Assembly (NCBI GenBank): GCA_964019135.1
Contig: OZ025260.1
Span: 18,904,254-18,968,253 of the forward strand
Length of the DNA stretch: 64,000 nucleotides
Reading direction: 5' to 3'
Source: Arenicola marina
Taxonomy: Eukaryota > Annelida > Polychaeta > Arenicolidae
The translations under genes and the position numbers were made by a program. The notes beneath the pieces were generated by a model. That model saw only the letters and a program-made list of their open reading frames with translations, ran no database searches and was not told the origin of the DNA. Each line of letters opens with the position of its first letter. The stretch's first letter is position 1. Shown piece after piece: positions 11,601 through 23,500 of the stretch.

Positions 11601-14505
11601 CGGTCCTAGCAATCGAAGTATGTTTACAGTCGCATTGTGTTTTGTATAGAGATAAATCGATTATGATAATAGTAATTTCTTGTAATTTGTAAAAAAAATC
11701 TATTACGCTTTATCATCTCAGTGAAAAACCACTAATTTGGTGCAAAGTTTGTTCTTAAAAAAGTAAAGACAAGTAAATGACTTGTACTGTGATTGGTTCG
11801 ATAGGTTGTTGTGGGACCTGACGTCACGTTGCTCCCGGCAACCTATTTAATGGCGTCTCCGGGAGATGAGGACGAGGACGAGGAACCGGAAGGTAGGGGG
11901 AGCACGTGGTCGTTACTATATACACTGTCCTTGTAGTGGGAGGCATTGATTTTTCTCACCCAAGAACGACTTGGTACAGTGTAGTATGGGTTTTGTTTCT
12001 AGCGGATGTGCTTGGTATAATCAGAATTTGACGGCGATTTGTTGATTTAGTTTAGTTTCGGGACACTTTAATACCATGCTGTGGTAATGGGAAATAAGTC
12101 GTGTCTTGGGGTAACTCCTATGAATGAAATCATATAATCGATTATACGTAGTTCCTGTTGTATTTCACTGTATCGTGCAGTTTGAAATATTTTTTATGTA
12201 AGATTTAACAATTTGTACACTTCTTTATTGTTCTGTATTATTCTGTGTGTAAACAATATTTATTCACTATTGGAAAAACAGTGCAAAATAATATTTATTA
12301 ATGCCTTTAGTGAACACTTTATCTTGTTGTTTAGTGTGCTGTTTTTTCTCACTAGCTATGTCTTACCGCGTGCTATGTCAGGCTATGTCTGTCAGTTAGT
12401 ACCGCGTCGGTGCAAACACTGACCTGTCACGCCTTACAGTGTTAGGGCCGGAAGTGGTGGGGGCGGAGGGGCGGGCCTACCTGTACCGGCCGCCCACCCA
12501 GGATGAGGACGACGAGGAGGAGGGGCTGGAGGAGCTCGTGCAGCCGCTGTGGGGGCTGCAGCTGGAGGGGGAGGACGAGGAGTGGGAGGACGACGAGAGC
12601 AGTATCGGGGACATGGACTCGGACGGCGTGCCCCACTCAGAGAGCCCCCTAGCGGACGAGTCAAAAAGTGAGTATATCGGGACCCACAGAACAATATCAA
12701 ATGTTTTAATTGTTAAAGCTGCTTGTCGAGCTTTTTCCGCCAAATTTAAGCCCAGGCGACATATATATCACAAGTTGCAAAAAACTCGATTGTTTCGTTC
12801 TCTAAATTCAGAAACTGAATAAACATCGCCCGTTCGGCTGTGATATGGCAAACGTGTCTATCCCGGGACACCGCGAAATTCTGTCGCGGCACTGCTACTT
12901 ATAACGAAACATCGCCAAGCGCAAAAACTGATGACGTTTACTACTAAGTACAAAACCTTTGGTTATATCACGGGTAAGGCTAAGATACGCTATTTGGTAG
13001 TCTGGCATGCGTGAAATACAGACAAAAGAAATTTTGCATGATTCAAGGACTGATTTTTATTTGTATTTAGACCTCTTTAGTTTGGCGGAAAAGCGCTCGA
13101 TAAGTAACTTTAATTATTATAGTTTGTGCAAAGGTGGGCTTAAACTGGGCCAAGATAGATGAAATCTGTTGTATGCGACTTCTGTACGCATGGAGTCTAA
13201 ATTGAGCTGAGAAAACATTTCGCGGCAATGAAATGAAAAAAGAAAAAGAAATGCTGAACCTCCCCAAGATGCAGGTGCCAGATTTCGAAATGTGTTTCGC
13301 GCCACCCTTGTGCACATGGAGGCCTAACTTGGCCATGATACCTCTCAGGTCAATGAGTGTCGATGAACCGTGCCCCAGATGCAGCCACCGGGGTTCGAAC
13401 CCACGACCTGTTGATGTGCAGCTCAGCCTGCTAGCCAAGTGCCAACCAATTGCTATAGAGACTCGCTCGTTATGGCGGCCACTCCGTGTAGCCATCAGTG
13501 CAGTAACCCGCTGTGTCTGATGTTATTGTCAGACATGAACTTATATCTCGTTACTACATAATTCATATGAACGAATAAACATTCCATAAGAATAATGCAA
13601 TGACACGTGTACCGTTTTCAAAACTAAATTTGAAGCAAAAAACATCAATTTGATGAGCGGTGAGAAGTATTCTGATATGTGCTTATCTTGTGGTGAGAGT
13701 CCTGCCACAAAGCGATTGTTGAATATTGATAATTAAGGGAAGAAACAAAATGTCGTCTGCTCTAACCGGAAGTTCTTGGCTGCAGTGTTTTTCGACGAGG
13801 TGATGAGTTCCCTCGAGAGGGCGCTGGCAGAGAACATCAGCAAGGACAACATGGTACTCGAGGTCAACTCCGTGAAGTAAGTCAAACCGCGGAGATGTCG
13901 TACATAAGGCATACATATATTAAATATTGTATCGTTTTAATATGATTAATTTAACTATTTTGCACATTATTGTTTTATCGATTATTGTCCCCATACCTCC
14001 TTCTCAAAGGGGGGGGACTATGAAAGATGTGATGTTGACTGATCAGATCTGTGTAAGGCCTGTGACATTGTTGTTCCAGATCTGTGTAAGACCTGTGACA
14101 TTGTTGATCCAGATCTGTGTAAGGCCTGTGACATTGTTGATCCAGATCTGTGTAAGGCCTGTGACATTGTTGATCCAGATCTGTGTAAGACCTGTGACAT
14201 TGTTGATCCATATCTGTGTAGGACCTGTGATATTGTTGATCCAGATCTGTGTAAGACCTGTGACATTGTTGATCCAGATCTGTGTAAGACCTGTGACATT
14301 GTTGATCCAGATCTGCCTACGGAATCTACATCAAGGAGGTGAACCAGGTGGTGACCCGCGCCGTGCTTGAGCTGCCTCTCCATGCTCAGTGTGTGGAGCC
14401 AGCGGAGTACCTCAAGCAGCTGAAGAAGGTGAGCCACGGAGTGAGAGTCCTGTAGAGCCGGACACGTGGAGCGTCAATTTGCTTACCACGGCAGACCCCG
14501 CATCG

Positions 14506-14537
<32 letters not shown>

Positions 14538-17500
14538 CGTACATTACAGACCGGGCGGCGCGTACCGTAGCGCGATCAACAGGTAGAACCAGGGGCGCGT
14601 ACCGTAGCGCGATCAACAGGTAGAACCAGGGGCGCGTACCGTAGCGCGATCAACAGGTAGAACCAGGAGTGCGTACCGTAGCGCGATCAACAGGTAGAAC
14701 CAGGGGTGCGACCGTAGTCGATTCGGACTTCTTTGTCAATCCAGACCCGAAGGCAGTGGAAAATTAACTGCTCCCCATTTTTGTCGAGACTGCTGTTGGG
14801 AGCATTGAAGTTTAGAAGGTCAAGGACATACGACAATTTCACAACATCAGTAACATGAATAATTTGCCATATATTGATTGATGTCAATGTAGTTGAATAA
14901 CAAAAGAACAATGAAATTTAATTGAAGATCGTGTTTTCTGCTTGGATGGGGAGCGTTCACTTCCGCATACACTTTTTACAGTGTCTGTACCCCCATTTGA
15001 TTAAGTTGGTATATTTCATAATCGACATTGGATTATGACTTAATGATACATTACTCCGCTAGGGGAGATGTCAATGAAGAAGAAATTGGCACAGCGTGAC
15101 CAGAGAAAGAATTTTCCTTATGTTTATATGGGGTCGAGTTATATGGGGGTTATATGGGTTTATATGGGGTCGAGTCAGAACTGACAAGGCAGGATAGAAT
15201 TGACAACAGACAACGTTCGCTTTGTATCGCGATACGGCGCGAGGTCAACTTGGCGGATTCGCCAATGACGTATTGCTAATAGGAAGTGAGGTAGATATGC
15301 GGTGAAGCAATTGTTATAATTACTGAAAGCGAACAGTTCGGCATCGTCATATTCAAATCTGGACGGCGATTTTTCTGAAGTAAGTGTTTTAACCTGTAAT
15401 TATCCATACGCTGTCTTTAGCCCTTTTGTTATCAATATTTTACGCTATGCTGAGTATACTATTATTTCCTTATGGTGGTTCATTATTTAGTGGATACGCC
15501 CGCAACGAATATCCTATTGCATCATGGGATGGAAAATAATTGGCTGTATAGCAATGGCGTTCCAGAGCGTAGTCGTTCAGACGTCCGCCATGAGTGCGTG
15601 ATCTGGAACTCGACCAAGATCAGAAGTCCTGTAGTGTATTGGGTTCTTATTGACTTGTTTGTTTGGATTCTTATTTGTGATTCCACATGGCTTTCCATAC
15701 CATCGGGATTCCACGAGATGACGTCAGTGACTCCCATAATTCACTGCTTCGTGTCTTCTTCACGCATTTCAGACGGATACATTTTTGTCCAACCCGTCTG
15801 TACATTTGTGGTCCAGCTTTCCTCACTTTTATTGTTTTTGATAGTTAGTTTTGACAGTGTTTATTGGATATCATAGCTCAGTTCTTCACTTTGGATCTCG
15901 GCTTCCCACGGCTGGTTTATTGTCACAGGACGATTATACTTTGGACAGCGGGTCAGCGGGACTGCAGGTCAAGGCTTCACCGAAGCACCGAGTCACGCCA
16001 TTGTCCCTGGAATGTAGATCACTCATATTTATTTGTTTAAACCACGTGACCAGAACAGTGTGCTTGTGCAGGACACAGAAACTAATCAGAGTCGCGCAGG
16101 CCGAGGTCAAGGCCAGAGATACTGTGTCTCCATGGTGACCGTGATTCTTACGTTGCTTATCTCTTGTTTTGGTTTTTCAGAATTTCGGCAAGTTTTTGCC
16201 CCTCCTACAGAACTATATCCGCAGTGACGAGTCGCAGATGGACTGCTTAACGTCTATTGAGGTGAGAATGGTGAACACGGAGTGATGGAGACCTGGGTTC
16301 AGTTGCGGAACACGATCGACCGCGATCGACCGCCTCAGCGAGAGCAGTCCCGCATCATAATATTAAACGACAATTCTTCTGAAATACGTGGGGATAACCC
16401 GTAAATATCGATGCATAATAATTATCTTTTATTTATCCATATATGACGCTATTTAAATGTGTTACTATTTCCAAATTAGGGTCGTTATTTAGTGGATATG
16501 CCGGCAGCAAATTAGTGGTACTGTGGCTATAGCTGTACTGTGACAGTAGTTGCACTGTGGCTATAGCTGTACTGTGACAGTAGTTGCACTGTGGCTATAG
16601 CTATACTGTGACAGTAGTTACACTGTGGCTATAGCTGTACTGTGACAGTAGTGGCACTGTGGCTATAGCTGTACTGTGACAGTAGTTGCACTGTGGCTAT
16701 AGCTGTACTGTGACAGTAGTTGCACTGTGGTTATAGCTGTACTGTGACAGTAGTTGCACTGTGGCTATAGCTGTACTGTGACAGTGGTTGCACTGTGGCT
16801 ATAGCTGTACTGTGACAGTAGTGGCACTGTGGCTATAGCTGTACTGTGACAGTAGTTGCACTGTGGCTATAGCTGTACTGTGACAGTAGTGGCACTGTGG
16901 CTATAGCTGTACTGTGACAGTAGTTGCACTGTGGCTATAGCTGTACTGTGACAGTAGTTGCACGGTTGCTATAGCTGTACTGTGACAGTAGTTACACTGT
17001 GGCTATAGCTGTACTGTGACAGTAGTTGCACTGTGGCTATAGCTGTCCTGTGAAAGTAGTGGCACTGTAGCTATAGCTGTACTGTGACAGTAGTTGTACT
17101 GTGGCTATAGCTGTACTGTGACAGTAGTTGCACTGTGGCTATAGCTGTACTGTGACAGTAGTGGTACTGTAGCTATAGCTGTACTGTGACAGTAGTGGTA
17201 CTGTGGCTATAGCTGTACTGTGACAGTAGTTGCACTGTGGCTATAGCTGTACTGTGACAGTAGTTGCACTGTGGCTATAGCTGTACTGTGACAGTAGTGG
17301 TACTGTAGCTATAGCTGTACTGTGACAGTAGTTGCACTGTGGCTATAGCTGTACTGTGACAGTAGTGGTACTGTAGCTATAGCTGTACTGTGACAGTAGT
17401 TGCACTGTGGCTATAGCTGTACTGTGACAGTAGTTGCACTGTGGCTATAGCTGTACTGTGACAGTAGTTGCACTGTGGCTATAGCTGTACTGTGACAGTA

Positions 17501-20500
17501 GTTACACTATGGCTATAGCTGTACTGTGACAGTAGTTGCACTGTGGCTATAGCTGTACTGTGACAGTAGTTGCACTGTGGCTATAGCTGTACTGTGACAG
17601 TAGTTGCACTGTGGCTATAGCTGTACTGTGACAGTAGTTGCACTGTGGCTATAGCTGTACTGTGACAGTAGTTGCACTGTGGCTATAGCTGTACTGTGAC
17701 AGTAGTTGCACTGTGGCTACAGCTGTACTGTGACAGTAGTTGCACTGTGGCTATAGCTGTACTGTGACAGTAGTTGCACTGTGGCTATAGCTGTACTGTG
17801 ACAGTAGTGGCACTGTGGCTACAGCTGTACTGTGACAGTAGTTGCACTGTGGCTATAGCTGTACTGTGACAGTAGTTGCACTGTGGCTATAGCTGTACTG
17901 TGACAGTAGTGGCACTGTGGCTATAGCTGTACTGTGGCAGTAGTTACACTGTGGCTATAGTTGTACTGTGACAGTAGTGGCACTGTGGCTATAGCTGTAC
18001 TGTGACAGTAGTGGCACTGTGGCTATAGCTGTACTGTGACAGTAGTTGCACTGTGGCTATAGCTGTACTGTGACAGTAGTTGCACTGTGGCTATAGCTGT
18101 ACTGTGGCAGTAGTTGCACTGTGGCTATAGCTGTACTGTGACAGTAGTTGCACTGTGGCTACAGCTGTACTGTGACAGTAGTTGCACTGTGGCTATAGCT
18201 TTACTGTGGCAGTAGTTGCACTGTGGCTATAGCTTTACTGTGACAGTAGTTACACTGTGGCTATAGCTGTACTGTGACAGTAGTTGCACTGTGGCTATAG
18301 CTTTACTGTGACAGTAGTTGCACTGTGGCTACAGCTGTACTGTGACAGTAGTTGCACTGTGGTTATAGCTTTACTCTGACAGTAGTGGCACTGTGGCTAT
18401 AGCTGTACTGTGACAGTAGTTGCACTGTGGCTATAGCTGTACTGTGACAGTAGTGGTACTGTGGTTATAGCTGTACTGTGACAGTAGTTGCACTGTGGCT
18501 ATAGCTGTACTGTGACAGTAGTTGCACTGTGGCTATAGCTGTACTGTGACAGTAGTTGCACTGTGGCTATAGCTGTACTGTGACAGTAGTGGCACTGTGG
18601 CTATAGCTGTACTGTGACAGTAGTTGCACTGTGGCTATAGCTGTACTGTGACAGTAGTGGCACTGTGGCTATAGCTGTACTGTGACAGTAGTGGCACTGT
18701 GGCTATAGCTGTACTGTGGCAGTAGCTGTACTGTGGCAGTAGTTGCACTGTGACAGTAGTTGCACTGTGGCTATAGCTGTACTGTGACAGTAGTGGCACT
18801 GTGGCTATAGCTGTACTGTGGCAGTAGCTGTACTGTGGCAGTAGTTGTACTGTGGCAGTAGTGGCACTGTGACAGTAGTTGCACTGTGGCTATAGCTGTA
18901 CTGTGACAGTAGTGGCACTGTGGCTATAGCTGTACTGTGGCAGTAGCTGTACTGTGGCAGTAGCTGTACTGTGGCAGTAGTTGCACTGTGGCAGTAGTTG
19001 TACTGTGACAGTAGTTGCACTGTGGCAGTAGTTGTACTGTGGCAGTAGTTGCACTGTGGCTATAGCTGTACTGTGACAGTAGTGGCACTGTGGCAGTAGT
19101 TGTACTGTGGCTATAGCTGTGCTGTGGCAGTAGTTGCACTGTGGCTATAGCTGTACTGTGACAGTAGTGGCACTGTGGCTATAGCTGTACTGTGACAGTA
19201 GTTGCACTGTGGCTATAGCTGTACTGTGACAGTAGTGGCACTGTGGCTATAGCTGTACTGTGACAGTAGTGGCACTGTGGCTATAGCTGTACTGTGGCAG
19301 TAGCTGTACTGTGGCAGTAGCTGTACTGTGGCAGTAGTTGCACTGTGGCAGTAGTTGTACTGTGACAGTAGTTGCACTGTGGCAGTAGTTGTACTGTGGC
19401 AGTAGTTGCACTGTGGCTATAGCTGTACTGTGACAGTAGTGGCACTGTGGCAGTAGTTGTACTGTGGCTATAGCTGTACTGTGGCAGTAGTTGCACTGTG
19501 GCTATAGCTGTACTGTGACAGTAGTGGCACTGTGGCTATAGCTGTACTGTGACAGTAGTTGCACTGTGGCTATAGCTGTACTGTGACAGTAGTGGCACTG
19601 TGGCTATAGCTGTACTGTGGCAGTAGTTGTACTGTGACAGTAGTTGCACTGTGGCAGTAGTTGTACTGTGGCGTAGCTGTACTGTGACAGTAGTTGTACT
19701 GTGGCAGTAGTTGCACTGTGGCAGTAGTTGCACTGTGGCTATAGCTGTACTGTGACAGTAGTGGCACTGTGGCTATAGCTGTACTGTGACAGTAGTGGCA
19801 CTGTGGCTATAGCTGTACTGTGGCAGTAGCTGTACTGTGGCAGTAGTTGCACTGTGACAGTAGTTGCACTGTGGCTATAGCTGTACTGTGACAGTAGTGG
19901 CACTGTGGCTATAGCTGTACTGTGGCAGTAGCTGTACTGTGGCAGTAGTTGTACTGTGGCAGTAGTGGCACTGTGACAGTAGTTGCACTGTGGCTATAGC
20001 TGTACTGTGACAGTAGTGGCACTGTGGCTATAGCTGTACTGTGGCAGTAGCTGTACTGTGGCAGTAGCTGTACTGTGGCAGTAGTTGCACTGTGGCAGTA
20101 GTTGTACTGTGACAGTAGTTGCACTGTGGCAGTAGTTGTACTGTGGCAGTAGTTGCACTGTGGCTATAGCTGTACTGTGACAGTAGTTGCACTGTGGCAG
20201 TAGTTGTACTGTGGCTATAGCTGTACTGTGGCAGTAGTTGCACTGTGGCTATAGCTGTACTGTGACAGTAGTGGCACTGTGGCTATAGCTGTACTGTGAC
20301 AGTAGTTGCACTGTGGCTATAGCTGTACTGTGACAGTAGTGGCACTGTGGCTATAGCTGTACTGTGGCAGTAGTTGTACTGTGGCAGTAGTTGCACTGTG
20401 GCAGTAGTTGTACTGTGGCAGTAGTTGCACTGTGGCAGTAGTTGCACTGTGGCAGTAGTTGTACTGTGGCAGTAGTTGCACTGTGGCAGTAGTTGTACTG

Positions 20501-23500
20501 TGGCAGTAGTTGTACTGTGGCAGTAGTTGTACTGTGACAGTAGTTGTACTGTGGCAGTAGTTGTACTGTGGCGTAGCTGTACTGTGGCAGTAGTTGTACT
20601 GTGGCAGTAGTTGTACTGTGGCAGTAGTTGCACTGTGGCAGTAGTTGTACTGTGGCAGTAGTTGCACTGTGGCAGTAGTTGTACTGTGACAGTAGTTGCA
20701 CTGTGGCAGTAGTTGTACTGTGGCAGTAGTTGCACTGTGGCTATAGCTGTACTGTGACAGTAGTGGCACTGTGGCAGTAGTTGTACTGTGGCTATAGCTG
20801 TGCTGTGGCAGTAGTTGCACTGTGGCTATAGCTGTACTGTGACAGTAGTGGCACTGTGGCTATAGCTGTACTGTGACAGTAGTTGCACTGTGGCTATAGC
20901 TGTACTGTGACAGTAGTGGCACTGTGGCTATAGCTGTACTGTGACAGTAGTGGCACTGTGGCTATAGCTGTACTGTGGCAGTAGCTGTACTGTGGCAGTA
21001 GCTGTACTGTGGCAGTAGTTGCACTGTGGCAGTAGTTGTACTGTGACAGTAGTTGCACTGTGGCAGTAGTTGTACTGTGGCAGTAGTTGCACTGTGGCTA
21101 TAGCTGTACTGTGACAGTAGTGGCACTGTGGCAGTAGTTGTACTGTGGCTATAGCTGTACTGTGGCAGTAGTTGCACTGTGGCTATAGCTGTACTGTGAC
21201 AGTAGTGGCACTGTGGCTATAGCTGTACTGTGACAGTAGTTGCACTGTGGCTATAGCTGTACTGTGACAGTAGTGGCACTTCGGCTATAGCTGTACTGTG
21301 GCAGTAGTTGTACTGTGACAGTAGTTGCACTGTGGCAGTAGTTGTACTGTGGCGTAGCTGTACTGTGACAGCAGTTGTACTGTGGCAGTAGTTGCACTGT
21401 GGCAGTAGTTGCACTGTGGCTATAGCTGTACTGTGACAGTAGTGGCACTGTGGCTATAGCTGTACTGTGACAGTAGTGGCACTGTGGCTATAGCTGTACT
21501 GTGGCAGTAGCTGTACTGTGGCAGTAGTTGCACTGTGACAGTAGTTGCACTGTGGCTATAGCTGTACTGTGACAGTAGTGGCACTGTGGCTATAGCTGTA
21601 CTGTGGCAGTAGCTGTACTGTGGCAGTAGTTGTACTGTGGCAGTAGTGGCACTGTGACAGTAGTTGCACTGTGGCTATAGCTGTACTGTGACAGTAGTGG
21701 CACTGTGGCTATAGCTGTACTGTGGCAGTAGCTGTACTGTGGCAGTAGCTGTACTGTGGCAGTAGTTGCACTGTGGCAGTAGTTGTACTGTGACAGTAGT
21801 TGCACTGTGGCAGTAGTTGTACTGTGGCAGTAGTTGCACTGTGGCTATAGCTGTACTGTGACAGTAGTGGCACTGTGGCAGTAGTTGTACTGTGGCAGTA
21901 GCTGTACTGTGGCAGTAGTTGTACTGTGGCAGTAGCTGTACTGTGGCAGTAGTTGTACTGTGGCAGTAGTTGTACTGTGGCAGTAGTTGTACTGTGACAG
22001 TAGTTGTACTGTGGCAGTAGTTGTACTGTGGCAGTAGTTGTACTGTGACAGTAGCTGTACTGTGGCAGTAGTTGTACTGTGGCAGTAGTTGTACTGTGGC
22101 AGTAGTTGTACTGTGACAGTAGTTGCACTATGGCAGTAGTTGTACTGTGGCAGTAGTTGCACTGTGGCAGTAGTTGTACTGTGGCAGTAGTTGTACTGTG
22201 GCAGTAGTTGTACTGTGGCAGTAGTTGTACTGTGACAGTAGTTGTACTGTGGCAGTAGTTGTACTGTGGCGTAGCTGTACTGTGGCAGTAGTTGTACTGT
22301 GGCAGTAGTTGTACTGTGGCAGTAGTTGTACTGTGGCAGTAGTTGTACTGTGGCAGTAGTTGTACTGTGGCAGTAGTTGTACTGTGACAGTAGTTGCACT
22401 GTGGCTATAGCTGTACTGTGGCAGTAGTGGCACTGTGGCAGTAGTGGCACTGTGGCAGTAGTTGTACTGTGGCTATAGCTGTACTGTGACAGTAGTGGCA
22501 CTGTGGCTATAGCTGTACTGTGGCAGTAGCTGTACTGTGGCAGTAGTTGTACTGTGGCAGTAGTGGCACTGTGACAGTAGTTGCACTGTGGCTATAGCTG
22601 TACTGTGACAGTAGTGGCACTGTGGCTATAGCTGTACTGTGGCAGTAGCTGTACTGTGGCAGTAGCTGTACTGTGGCAGTAGTTGCACTGTGGCAGTAGT
22701 TGTACTGTGACAGTAGTTGCACTGTGGCAGTAGTTGTACTGTGGCAGTAGTTGCACTGTGGCTATAGCTGTACTGTGACAGTAGTGGCACTGTGGCAGTA
22801 GTTGTACTGTGGCTATAGCTGTACTGTGGCAGTAGTTGCACTGTGGCTATAGCTGTACTGTGACAGTAGTGGCACTGTGGCTATAGCTGTGCTGTGACAG
22901 TAGTTGCACTGTGGCTATAGCTGTACTGTGACAGTAGTGGCACTGTGGCTATAGCTGTACTGTGGCAGTAGTTGTACTGTGGCAGTAGTTGCACTGTGGC
23001 AGTAGTTGTACTGTGGCAGTAGTTGCACTGTGGCAGTAGTTGCACTGTGGCAGTAGTTGTACTGTGGCAGTAGTTGCACTGTGGCAGTAGTTGTACTGTG
23101 GCAGTAGTTGTACTGTGGCAGTAGTTGTACTGTGGCAGTAGTTGTACTGTGACAGTAGTTGTACTGTGGCAGTAGTTGTACTGTGGCGTAGCTGTACTGT
23201 GGCAGTAGTTGCACTGTGACAGTAGTTGCACTGTGGCTATAGCTGTACTGTGACAGTAGTTGCACTGTGGCAGTAGTTGTACTGTGGCAGTAGTTGCACT
23301 GTGGCAGTAGTTGCACTGTGGCAGTAGTTGCACTGTGACAGTAGTTGCACTGTGGCAGTAGTTGTACTGTGGCAGTAGTTGTACTGTGGCAGTAGCTGTA
23401 CTGTGGCAGTAGTTGCACTGTGGCAGTAGTTGCACTGTGGCAGTAGTTGCACTGTGACAGTAGTTGCACTGTGGCAGTAGTTGTACTGTGGCAGTAGTTG

